A stretch of DNA of 32,048 nucleotides from Candidatus Cloacimonadota bacterium (GTDB lineage Bacteria; Cloacimonadota; Cloacimonadia; Cloacimonadales; JAFGVF01): positions 1 through 32,048 of the forward strand of contig JAEKNW010000322.1 in the NCBI GenBank assembly GCA_016838885.1, written 5' to 3'. Below are positions 1 to 8,022 of this stretch, piece after piece. The first letter of the stretch is position 1. Every line of letters starts with the position of its first letter. The notes under the pieces were generated by a model. It was given only the letters and a program-made list of their open reading frames with translations. It did not search any database and was not told the DNA's origin. The position numbers and the translations under genes are program-made.

Positions 1-113
1 AATAACTTACAGAATTTGAAGGCATATAATATATATATTCCTGAAAATTATGGAAGTTACTTTTGCAAAAGAATATAGTGCTATTCTCAAAGATCTACTA
101 CATTATTTGGGTT
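1..113 (+). repeat. Palindromic repeat element, copy A (5' end cut off by the window)
   Basis: This is the right two thirds of a roughly 166-bp element also found at 9539, 31695 and 31900. It starts inside the left arm (AATAACTTACAG), passes an AT-rich apex containing TATAAT at 25-30, and ends with the right terminal arm CTACATTATTTGGGTT. The two visible arms pair with each other: AATTT at 13-17 with AAATT at 45-49, and TAACTT with AAGTTA around positions 6 and 56. It lies downstream of the minus-strand operon that ends at 198. Confidence 0.85.
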
Positions 114-114
114 T

Positions 115-140
115 AACCCGAATGGTACAGTAAACCTTTC
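115..140 (+). repeat. Truncated left arm of the same element (A')
   Basis: One base after copy A ends in GGGTT, the sequence AACCCGAATGGTACAG begins. This matches the left terminal arm of the family (AACCCGAATGATGCAG in other copies). Homology stops after about 26 bases, just before the terminator at 146. The A/A' junction is itself a small palindrome, GGGTTTAACCC. It reads as the stump of a second element placed head to tail with copy A. Confidence 0.75.
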
Positions 141-145
141 ACGTA

Positions 146-179
146 AAAAGCCCCCGCCTAAATCTAGGCAGGGGCTTTA
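146..179 (-). terminator. Rho-independent terminator of the 198-9471 operon
   Basis: Read on the minus strand, GCCCCTGCCTA and TAGGCGGGGGC form an 11-bp GC-rich stem with one mismatch or wobble and a short ATT-type loop, followed by TTTTT. It lies 18 bases past the stop codon of the lipoprotein gene. The plus-strand tail is weaker (TTTAAATTT), so the main direction is minus. Confidence 0.88.
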
Positions 180-197
180 AATTTCTCATAGTTTTTG

Positions 198-1043
198 TTA
201 TTTCTTCTGAATTGATTCAACTATCTCTTTAGTAATTTTATTCACGTGATTTAAATCATCTTTTGTATAGAATTGATCATCACCCACACTGTAGATAATA
301 TCTTTAATCTTGGCATAACCTTCAGATGCTAAAGAGTAATATTTAGCTTCTTTAATCTTGTTAGATTTGATATATTGAAGGTTATTGATTAAACTATTAA
401 CAATTCCTTTTTGATTAATAATTTTAGCACCTTTCTCATCCCAATTTTCCAAATACATTGAACTTATGCGATATAATCCCTCTGACCATCCACCTAATTG
501 CATCAAAGTAAACTGGTCTAACATATCAGCTTCATAGAGTGCTAGTTCAACTTCAATTTGGTATTTGATAATTAGTTCTTCTAGTCTCTCCCACTTATCA
601 GCATTATTAGTACCTAGGACAGATTGAATTTCATCTGCCATCATCAAAATCTCATCCTTTAGCCCTATATTTTTAGAGTATTCAATTAGAACTTCAGTGT
701 AACTTCTAAGTTTTGTCTCATCTTGAGAACTGATTGCCATTACAGCATCTGCACTAATAACCCCAATGGCAAAAGATTGATCATAAGGATTTTCACTAAC
801 GCGAAATGCCTTTGCAGGGGTTTGTTTAGCAATCTCTTTCCCTACCGGACGTAAGCTCTTGATCACAACTTCGAAAGGTAAAGGGTCTTGTCTAATCTGA
901 AACACCTCAGTTTGATTTGGATCAAGCTCTTTTGTTTCTGATTCACCCTCATTCATTTGACCTTTTTCACCAGCCTTTTCACCACAACCAATTAAGGTAA
1001 CTAATAAAATTAACATTAACAACAATGATATTAATTTACGCAT
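198..1043 (-). CDS. Hypothetical lipoprotein
   Basis: This 281-residue protein has a short positive N-terminus, a leucine-rich hydrophobic stretch and a lipobox LIGC with the lipidated Cys at residue 20, so it is probably a lipoprotein anchored in a membrane. An acidic, Glu/Lys-rich linker (GEKAGEKGQ onward) follows, then a mostly helical-looking soluble domain. I do not recognise the family and give no enzymatic function. A strong ribosome-binding site (GGAAGGAG, 5 bases before ATG) supports the start. It is the last gene of the minus-strand operon, 23 bases after the giant ABC transporter gene and directly before the terminator at 146-179. That position makes a role as accessory lipoprotein of the transporter possible, but this is inference from order alone. 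Confidence 0.8.
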   Translation of the reverse strand: MRKLISLLLMLILLVTLIGCGEKAGEKGQMNEGESETKELDPNQTEVFQIRQDPLPFEVVIKSLRPVGKEIAKQTPAKAFRVSENPYDQSFAIGVISADAVMAISSQDETKLRSYTEVLIEYSKNIGLKDEILMMADEIQSVLGTNNADKWERLEELIIKYQIEVELALYEADMLDQFTLMQLGGWSEGLYRISSMYLENWDEKGAKIINQKGIVNSLINNLQYIKSNKIKEAKYYSLASEGYAKIKDIIYSVGDDQFYTKDDLNHVNKITKEIVESIQKK

Positions 1044-1066
1044 AATTTCTCCTTCCTATTTTAAAT

Positions 1067-4000
1067 TTATTCATTATAATAATATTTTAATCTAATCGCT
1101 AAAAGTAGATTAATCAACATAATATAAGTTAGTACTATAACTATATTCACATTAACAGTCTTTACTTCAACTCCCCAGAATTTCTTTCTTGGTGAGATGA
1201 ATACATTCATACTCCGATTTTTAAATCTGCCATACATCATATCAACAATTAAGTTGATATCCTGGTTAGTAAATTTTCTCTTAGGAAACCTGATATTCAT
1301 TTCCTCAATGAGTTCATATTTCTCATCTCTAAGTTCAGTTTTACTTAAAACAGAAGTTTTCTCAAGTGTCAATATCTTTTTATCAATTTTCTCAAATTCT
1401 TTATTATTTACATTTTCTGTTGAGTAACCTGTTACCAAACCTTCAAATAACCAGCGTGAAGGAATTGTTTGAACAACTTCAGGAATTGGATTCTTTTTCA
1501 TAATTGTTAAGTTTCTATTCATTTTATCAAACTGAATCACTGCTCCACCAAAGATTATTTGCGGGATAAGAATCAAAGGTAAAATATTAATTACACCCTT
1601 TGTATCATTGATAAAGCTAGAGAAAAGCAAACCAATTGATAAACCTATTAAACCAGAAAGAGAGAAATATAAGACATTCAAAAAGAAGAATCCTCTTATT
1701 TCTAGGATGGAAGAGCTGATTAAGTGGAAAAGTAAAGCCTGGACAACAGTAAAAATTCCCAAGACTAAAAACTTTGAAATATGATAATGCGATATTTTTA
1801 AATTTCTTACCTTTTCTCGTAGAATAAACTTTCTCTCCTCCAAAATTTCATGAATACTATTTGTCATTCCAAAGAAGATAAATATTATGATACTTACGAA
1901 AAGATAAAGGGTTATGTTAGGATTCTCGTAAAATGAATATTTATCGCTGGTAGGGGTTAATCTCAAGATATAGGCAACAACTAGAGCTAATAAGGGAGCT
2001 TCTAGGAAAGTTATCATGAGATTGGTCTTATTCCTCAACTTATTCACTAGGTTGCGATGTAAGTAGGTTGAAAATTGAACTAACCTGGCATAGTAAGATA
2101 ACTTCTTGCGATATTTTATCTTTTTCTTTTCTACCTGAACTCTTTCATCACTATCTTCTTTGGTAATTAGTTGAAAAAGTATCTTTCTTTTATATTTATC
2201 TCGCCAATATTCTGAAGAAAACTTCCGTTTAGTTACGACTTGTTGATTAATTTGCTCAAACTTAATATTTCCTCGCACATCATATTCTGGGAATAGGATT
2301 ATATCATAGAAAAAGTCGGGATTAGCATCTTTAACTTTTTGATCTAACAAACTTTTTCTAAATTTAATTACCTCCAACTCTTCTTGAAAATATGAGAAAG
2401 CCTGGGTTGGTGAACCAAAGAACACCTCTTTTCCCCCATTATCCATCAATAATACTTTAGAAAATTTCTTGAAGATATAAGCATTGGGTTGATGAGCAGT
2501 TATGATAACTATTCTGTTCTGACGTCTCTGTTCATGCAAGAGTTCAATAATTTGTTCTGCATCAAATGAAGACAAACCAGAGGTGGGCTCATCACAAACT
2601 AACACTATTGGCTCAAATAATAACTCGAGGGCTATATTGAGTCTTTTCCTTTGTCCTCCACTTAGTATCTTATTAGAATCATTCCCGACTAAGGTATTTC
2701 TTTTATGAGCTAAAGTAACTTGGTTAAGGATATTATCAATCTTGGAAATTAGTTGATTTTGTGGAACATTTGGCATCCTCAAGCGGCCATAGAAATACAT
2801 ATTCTCAAATACTGTCAGATTAGCGAAAATCATATCCTCTTGAGGAACATATCCAAAGTACTGCATGAACTCAGATCGATTTTTATAGAGTGATTTCCCA
2901 TCTACTTCTATCTTGCCGTGAGTTGGTTGAAACTCTGCCACAAGCGTCTTTAACAGAGTTGATTTACCACACCCGGAAGGACCTAAAATCCCAATCAGCT
3001 CTCCCTGTTTGGCATTGAAAGAGATATTATCTAAACCAATAGTCTTATCTTTGTGATAATGTTTTATAGCTGTAACTTCCAAATTGTTGATTTCAAAAGG
3101 CACTTCTACTAAATCAAAGAAGTTATTGATTCTGAAATTGAAGCTGTCCCTGTTTCTAAGTTGCTGTTTAACCTTGTTCTTAAGTTGTTTTCCCAGAGCT
3201 TTCTCACTATTCTGAGCTGATTTATCAACAGCAAGATGTGCACCCTTCAGAACTTCTATAGTGATAATATCTTCATTTAGTTGAATAATCTTCTCATTTA
3301 GAAAATCTTCCCCATTGATAAGGAATTGATAATTCTTTTTTAAGGGAATAAAATGATAGGAATTGTTTCTATTCTCAATTTGGGCTATTGCTTTGTCACT
3401 TGAGTGCTTAACTAGACTATAGAAGCCGTTATCTAAGTTGAGATAAAGGACATCGGGAGCAAGGTCATCTATGCCTATTCTCTCTTTCTCATCTAGAACA
3501 TCTATCAATGAAAAAGCTGCATAACCTTTAATTCTGAGATTATCATCCCATAAAATTGGCAAGTCTCGATTATATGAGACAGATTTACCATTTTTATAAA
3601 CATATCCTCTGCGAACATTGATATAAAATTGATTACCTTCACAAGATATTTTAAAATCATAATCAGCTTTAGTGAAGTTAATGACATCACAGTTATCCAT
3701 ATTCTGCATTAGCTTATCCACAAATTTGGTATTGAACTTTAGTTTTTGAATCTCAATTTTGCATTGTTGAGGGAGATAGTAGATATGATTAGCTCTTAGT
3801 TCATTACCATTAAGCTTAACCGAAGGTTTTGGTCCGGCAATGAGAAAATAATTAGCATCAATCCCAAACATTACTAACTCAATGTTAGCAAGAGTTGGAT
3901 CTTTAAATCTCAAATTACATCGTTCAGATTTGCCCACAACTAAATAATCAGTAAAAAGAGAATTCTCAAATTGGAAGATTGATGATATATCTGTAATACG

Positions 4001-4414
4001 AAGAGGGGCAGTAGTTTTTAATTCTAAATTTCTCATCAAGTCCATGAATCCTGAACCATCAATTTTGAAATATTTCATCATGCTTTGGATTGATGATATC
4101 TCATACATTTCAAAATCACTATCGGAAAAGGCCATGATGATTAGAGTAATTATTACTCTAATTTTGTCTAATTGATTCAAATTACGATTAAGAAAATTAA
4201 TGACATTAACTAAATCATACTCCTCATTCATTATCTCTTTTATATAAACTTCCCATGATATGGGTAAGCTTTTAAATAAATTCAATAATAAAGGATACAA
4301 GATGTCTATTTCATTCTTTTTAATCTCTTCATCTGACCTAATGATATGCACATAAAAACGTGTAAGCATATCAATTAATTCATTCTTTTTACTCTCTGTA
4401 GTTAATTCTTTCAT
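1067..4414 (-). CDS. ABCG-type exporter fused to TerB-like and FHA-like domains
   Basis: This is a 1115-residue multidomain ABC transporter. Residues 1-130 form an acidic helical segment resembling the TerB fold. Residues about 155-230 look like an FHA domain (VGKSERCNLRF then KDPTLANIE), and a second FHA-like stretch lies near 325-390. The nucleotide-binding domain follows, with Walker A GPSGCGKST (about 477-485), signature LSGGQRKR (about 584) and Walker B VLVCDEPTSGLSS (about 601). The C-terminal part has roughly six hydrophobic segments of ABC-2/ABCG type, with a soluble insert before the last helix. The order ATPase then membrane domain is the ABCG arrangement, so it is probably a homodimeric exporter of unknown substrate. 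Residues that FHA domains normally use for phosphothreonine (Arg, Ser-x-x-His) read as Lys and Asn-x-x-Glu, so phosphopeptide binding by the first domain is doubtful. The start codon abuts the upstream stop (TAAATG), which suggests coupled translation. Confidence 0.88.
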   Translation of the reverse strand: MKELTTESKKNELIDMLTRFYVHIIRSDEEIKKNEIDILYPLLLNLFKSLPISWEVYIKEIMNEEYDLVNVINFLNRNLNQLDKIRVIITLIIMAFSDSDFEMYEISSIQSMMKYFKIDGSGFMDLMRNLELKTTAPLRITDISSIFQFENSLFTDYLVVGKSERCNLRFKDPTLANIELVMFGIDANYFLIAGPKPSVKLNGNELRANHIYYLPQQCKIEIQKLKFNTKFVDKLMQNMDNCDVINFTKADYDFKISCEGNQFYINVRRGYVYKNGKSVSYNRDLPILWDDNLRIKGYAAFSLIDVLDEKERIGIDDLAPDVLYLNLDNGFYSLVKHSSDKAIAQIENRNNSYHFIPLKKNYQFLINGEDFLNEKIIQLNEDIITIEVLKGAHLAVDKSAQNSEKALGKQLKNKVKQQLRNRDSFNFRINNFFDLVEVPFEINNLEVTAIKHYHKDKTIGLDNISFNAKQGELIGILGPSGCGKSTLLKTLVAEFQPTHGKIEVDGKSLYKNRSEFMQYFGYVPQEDMIFANLTVFENMYFYGRLRMPNVPQNQLISKIDNILNQVTLAHKRNTLVGNDSNKILSGGQRKRLNIALELLFEPIVLVCDEPTSGLSSFDAEQIIELLHEQRRQNRIVIITAHQPNAYIFKKFSKVLLMDNGGKEVFFGSPTQAFSYFQEELEVIKFRKSLLDQKVKDANPDFFYDIILFPEYDVRGNIKFEQINQQVVTKRKFSSEYWRDKYKRKILFQLITKEDSDERVQVEKKKIKYRKKLSYYARLVQFSTYLHRNLVNKLRNKTNLMITFLEAPLLALVVAYILRLTPTSDKYSFYENPNITLYLFVSIIIFIFFGMTNSIHEILEERKFILREKVRNLKISHYHISKFLVLGIFTVVQALLFHLISSSILEIRGFFFLNVLYFSLSGLIGLSIGLLFSSFINDTKGVINILPLILIPQIIFGGAVIQFDKMNRNLTIMKKNPIPEVVQTIPSRWLFEGLVTGYSTENVNNKEFEKIDKKILTLEKTSVLSKTELRDEKYELIEEMNIRFPKRKFTNQDINLIVDMMYGRFKNRSMNVFISPRKKFWGVEVKTVNVNIVIVLTYIMLINLLLAIRLKYYYNE

Positions 4415-5605
4415 TTATTTTTCTCTTATAGTTAAATACAAATCTCTTTCCTGACGACATAACTGACAATCATGTCTCCGACAATAATTATTCATAAGGT
4501 AATATAAACCTTGATAATAGATCTCTCTATTCTCTAAATTCAGCTTTTGATAATCGCTTATCTTGTTCATAAATGAGTTGATTACCCTATTGTTACCTAT
4601 TTTTGGGAAGTCTTTTATAAATTGATTAATCTTGGCAAGATTTTTTTTATGCTTTAAATCAGATACTAAAGAATAGATGAAAGGCAGGAGTGAATTATAA
4701 GCTATAATTTTGATTAATTCATAACCAAACAAGCTCTCTTCATAAGTGGAATTAAGTAGTTTATCAACATTACCAATGAAGTCCTTGACTGTGTCAGAAG
4801 AGTTAAAAATATCCCAAAGCAAGATGGCAAAGTTCTCATGCCTAAATAACCATCTAAGCTGAATATATTCTTTGACTCTCTTCTCAGGTTTTGAGGCAGG
4901 CCTGATTCTGAATTGCTGCCAAATACTGCTATGTCGATTATCTTCGGATAAGCCCACATTCTTGCTCACCTGCTCTACATAGATTGGAAGGTCATGAGAT
5001 GATAGCATTTTAAGCTCTCTCTTTTTCACCTCAGAAGCAAGTAATTTCATCCCTAATTTATTATTGGGTGAGCCCAATGCACCTGCTATAACCTTAAAAA
5101 TAGTCTCTTCATAAGGCTCAAGATAGCTTATTTGACGTATGATATCAGCTTTTTCGCTTAACCTCTTTTGCCCACATTTCAATAAGACATAATTTAATTG
5201 ATTCTTATCTAATCCACTAAAAAAATGACAATCATAAGCTATCTTTTGAGGAATCTCTTTATCGGGTAAATAAAACTCAGATAATAACAGAGTTGGAATT
5301 GTTTTATGGGAATGAGTCATTACCCGGCTCTTATCATTCTCCCAGATTAGATGTAAAATTACCTTGTTGTACTCCGGATCATTTTGATGTTTATGACTTA
5401 ACCAATCTCTCTTTTTAATATGAATCTCCACATCCCCATGATACTCAACATCTCCTATCTTTAGAGTTGCATCTTTGAAATCAGCTCCTCTATCACTATT
5501 CAAATTACCGGGATATATTACTCTAATTGCTTGGCCTGTAGTTGTATGTAAATCATGATTAAGCATCTGATTGGCCCAGATTGAATACAACTCAGCTTCA
5601 CGCAT
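4415..5605 (-). CDS. DUF2851 family protein
   Basis: This 396-residue soluble protein matches what I know of DUF2851. The N-terminus has an LYSIWANQML start, then GADFKDATLKIGDVEYHGDVEIHIK, a stretch with the look of a nuclease-like core (D, then E-x-H), then HLIWEND. The C-terminus has a Cys cluster (CRRHDCQLCRQ) that could bind metal. DUF2851 proteins are common in Bacteroidota and relatives, and their function is not established to my knowledge. The ribosome-binding site GAGGAG comes from the last codons of tcdA, 3 bases upstream. The gene ends exactly where the ABC transporter starts. Its placement next to a tRNA-modification enzyme and a TatD-type hydrolase hints at a nucleic-acid housekeeping role, which is inference only. 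Confidence 0.85.
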   Translation of the reverse strand: MREAELYSIWANQMLNHDLHTTTGQAIRVIYPGNLNSDRGADFKDATLKIGDVEYHGDVEIHIKKRDWLSHKHQNDPEYNKVILHLIWENDKSRVMTHSHKTIPTLLLSEFYLPDKEIPQKIAYDCHFFSGLDKNQLNYVLLKCGQKRLSEKADIIRQISYLEPYEETIFKVIAGALGSPNNKLGMKLLASEVKKRELKMLSSHDLPIYVEQVSKNVGLSEDNRHSSIWQQFRIRPASKPEKRVKEYIQLRWLFRHENFAILLWDIFNSSDTVKDFIGNVDKLLNSTYEESLFGYELIKIIAYNSLLPFIYSLVSDLKHKKNLAKINQFIKDFPKIGNNRVINSFMNKISDYQKLNLENREIYYQGLYYLMNNYCRRHDCQLCRQERDLYLTIREK

Positions 5606-5608
5606 TTA

Positions 5609-6343
5609 TTACTCCTCTTCTATATAATAACGAATGACATAAGAGGCCATCATCATCCCCATGATAGCCGGATAATATGAAATCGAACCCACTAAGGTTC
5701 TATCTCGACCTCGGGTGCTAGCCTCAACAGCTTCACCTCTCCCTTCTTTCAAGTAATCCTTTATAGGTAACTCCTCAGAATAAACAACAGGTATTCCCTT
5801 AGTTATTCCTCTTCTGCGAAGATACTTCCTAACCCTGCTGGCTAAAGTGCAATTCTTACTCTTGGCTAAATCTGCTATCCTTATCTTGCTGGGATCTAAT
5901 CTGTTGCCTGACCCCATACTAGAAATTACCTTAATCTTTTTATTATAACAATCTTCTAACAAACCTACCTTTGGCCCTAAACTGTCTATCGCATCTACCA
6001 CAAAATCAACCCTATCTAACAACTCTAACCTTAACTTCTCATCAAAAAATTCGGTAATTATCTCAACCTCAGCTTGAGGATTTATATCCAAGACTCTCTC
6101 TTTAAATAATTCACTCTTTAATCTGCCAATCGTAGAATGAAGAGCTATGATTTGACGATTTATATTACTCTCACTAACCACATCAAAATCGACTAATACG
6201 AACTTTTTAAAGCCTGCTCTAGCTAATCCTTCTACAGCATAACCTCCAACTCCACCTAAGCCAATAACTAAGATTCTCTTCTCCTGGAATCCTTGAAGTG
6301 ATCTCTCATCTACGATTAAGCTACTTCTCTGATAAAGACTCAC
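5609..6343 (-). CDS. tcdA: tRNA threonylcarbamoyladenosine dehydratase (TcdA/CsdL-type, ThiF fold)
   Basis: This 244-residue E1-like protein is expected to catalyse ATP-dependent cyclisation of t6A37 in tRNAs to ct6A. The ATP-binding glycine loop GLGGVGG is at residues 28-34, preceded by an ILVI strand. The acidic VDFD and the NINRQ motif that contacts ATP lie at about 51-64, and VVDAID follows. The later arginine-rich CTLASRVRKYLRRRG segment is the part that sets TcdA apart from ThiF and MoeB, and the CxxC zinc pair of those relatives is absent. The gene starts with GTG (6341-6343) with AAGGAG four bases upstream. It overlaps the TatD-like gene by 23 bases, so translation is probably coupled. 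Confidence 0.87.
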   Translation of the reverse strand: MSLYQRSSLIVDERSLQGFQEKRILVIGLGGVGGYAVEGLARAGFKKFVLVDFDVVSESNINRQIIALHSTIGRLKSELFKERVLDINPQAEVEIITEFFDEKLRLELLDRVDFVVDAIDSLGPKVGLLEDCYNKKIKVISSMGSGNRLDPSKIRIADLAKSKNCTLASRVRKYLRRRGITKGIPVVYSEELPIKDYLKEGRGEAVEASTRGRDRTLVGSISYYPAIMGMMMASYVIRYYIEEE

Positions 6344-7070
6344 ACTTCTCCTTCAAGAGATTTTTAAAATTCTGGGCTTGAATCTCTTTAATTTCATTGA
6401 TATTTATATTATAATCTCTTTCTATTATTTCTGCAACTCTTTTTACATCAAATAAATTAGCAAGGTTAAGAGCATCACTTTCCAGGAAGAATCTTTTCTC
6501 GCTCAATATTGCATCTATGGTTCTTTTATTTTTGGGATTCTCCAGTAACCTTGTCCCGATTGAATAATAAAAACCCAATTTATCTAACTCTTTAAAAACC
6601 TCATAGGAGGAGTTAAAAGCATGGATAATCTTCATTCTTGGTAAATTAATTTTCTTTTGTAGTTTGATAAAATCATACTCATACCCCACCAAATGATAAA
6701 GAGTAGGCAAATCATGTTCTAAAGCCCTCTCTAATTGAATCTGTAAAAGATAAAACTGTCTCTTTTTTTCCACAAAACGTCTATCTAATCCGATTTCCCC
6801 AATACCTGTAATCTTATCGTAAGGCAACTTGCAAAGAAATTCGTTGATATCTTCATTAGACATCTTGCTATCTTGAGGATGCAGCCCGGCAAACCAGTAC
6901 TTTATACCTTTTTCCTCATGCAATTTAATCTCATGACTGTTTAAGGCCGTGGATACATGGATAATCTCACGATCAGGTTCTATAACTCCACCAGCTTGAT
7001 GTGCTAAAAAATTAGCTAAATGGCAGTGGATATCGATAAATTTCATTTCCTTATTTGCAACAGCGCTCAT
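6321..7070 (-). CDS. TatD family metal-dependent hydrolase
   Basis: This 249-residue protein has the TatD/amidohydrolase metal-site pattern in order: FIDIHCHL (H15, H17), GIGEIGLD (metal-bridging Glu), TLYHLVGY (His), IIHAFNSS (His) and FLESDAL (late Asp). Family members act as divalent-metal 3'-5' nucleases or related phosphohydrolases; the exact substrate here is unknown. It is slightly short but complete. The start overlaps the upstream stop in an ATGA. A second in-frame ATG eight codons later has its Shine-Dalgarno only one to two bases away, so the first ATG is preferred. It forms part of a tight housekeeping block with tcdA and DUF2851. Confidence 0.83.
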   Translation of the reverse strand: MSAVANKEMKFIDIHCHLANFLAHQAGGVIEPDREIIHVSTALNSHEIKLHEEKGIKYWFAGLHPQDSKMSNEDINEFLCKLPYDKITGIGEIGLDRRFVEKKRQFYLLQIQLERALEHDLPTLYHLVGYEYDFIKLQKKINLPRMKIIHAFNSSYEVFKELDKLGFYYSIGTRLLENPKNKRTIDAILSEKRFFLESDALNLANLFDVKRVAEIIERDYNININEIKEIQAQNFKNLLKEKCESLSEK

Positions 7071-8020
7071 TTAACATTTCCTTTTGTAAGTGAATCCTTT
7101 GCTTGAATGACCTCAGCTAACAATTGGGAAAATTTGATAGCTCCGGTAAAATTCAGATGATTAGAATCATAAAAATCTTCGTGAACGAAGGTCCTCTCCG
7201 AGATAAAATCGTAATATTTCACACTTGGGTTCTCTTGGATAAACTCATCAATAGCTAGATAAATTCGATTTAAAGCTTCTTTATCGAGTAAATCTAAGTA
7301 TTCATCCGTAACAGGAGTAGTAATCAGAATCAAACTCACTCCTTGGCTAGCTAAGCTAGCTTTGATATCAGATAAAACAGTTAAATTGTCAGAGAAATCT
7401 TCGACTCCTCTATTGTGATATGTAATATACCTCTGAGCATCATCAGCAAAATTTATTTTCTTCCTTTTCCCATGAACAATTTCCCAACCTAAAGAATCAG
7501 AAGTAATTAAATCTTTATTTTTAACCAGGTAATCTTTAGCAACCTTGTAAGATTTTTTGAATCCTTTATTCATAATAACTGAATAATACTCTAAGTCGAA
7601 TCTTGATAACAGTTCAGAAGCAACCCCATGATATCTAAAATAATCATATTTTCTCGGAGAATCTTCATCAAATCCAAGATCTTTCCTCAAGGAAAAATAA
7701 GAGATTGGGATAACAACTCTTTTTAAGTTTGGCAGTTCTGCTAGATACTTCTCCAAAACCATTTTATCAAAAAGTAAAGATTGAGCAGAATAGGCTAAAT
7801 TATAAGAGTGGGGTAAAAAATAATCTGGTTTAATTCCCTTATAAGTATGGGAAGATCCCAAAATTAAATTCTCAATTTCACCTCCATGCTCGTGAATATA
7901 TTCTCTTTTCCTTTTGTAATCATTTGGGATTAATCGTAAGACAATTTCTAAGCTAATCAGCAATACGATGGGGATAATAAAAAACAAGACCATTTTTTTA
8001 AGATAATGTTGCATATTCAT
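7067..8020 (-). CDS. SGNH-like membrane-anchored protein, partner of the MBOAT acyltransferase
   Basis: This 317-residue protein has one N-terminal membrane anchor (about residues 10-30) and an extracytoplasmic domain. It carries the SGNH-type signature: LILGSSHTY with the candidate nucleophile Ser at 56-57, and DSNHLN near 285-290 supplying the Asp/His pair. Such proteins next to AlgI/DltB-type MBOAT genes (compare AlgJ, AlgX, DltD, PatB) complete transfer of an acyl group, usually acetyl, onto a glycan outside the inner membrane. The MBOAT gene ends two bases upstream and the stop overlaps the TatD-like start, so the pair is co-transcribed. The glycan is not shown by the sequence; the nearby glycosyltransferase clusters are candidates. 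Confidence 0.8.
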   Translation of the reverse strand: MNMQHYLKKMVLFFIIPIVLLISLEIVLRLIPNDYKRKREYIHEHGGEIENLILGSSHTYKGIKPDYFLPHSYNLAYSAQSLLFDKMVLEKYLAELPNLKRVVIPISYFSLRKDLGFDEDSPRKYDYFRYHGVASELLSRFDLEYYSVIMNKGFKKSYKVAKDYLVKNKDLITSDSLGWEIVHGKRKKINFADDAQRYITYHNRGVEDFSDNLTVLSDIKASLASQGVSLILITTPVTDEYLDLLDKEALNRIYLAIDEFIQENPSVKYYDFISERTFVHEDFYDSNHLNFTGAIKFSQLLAEVIQAKDSLTKGNVK

Positions 8021-8022
8021 CC

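Noticed and set aside
3505-3690. Minor open frames lying across real genes, for example 3505-3690, 4714-4959, 8276-8458, 13471-13707, 18386-18760
   Set aside because: Each overlaps a clearly recognisable protein in another frame and has no features of its own.
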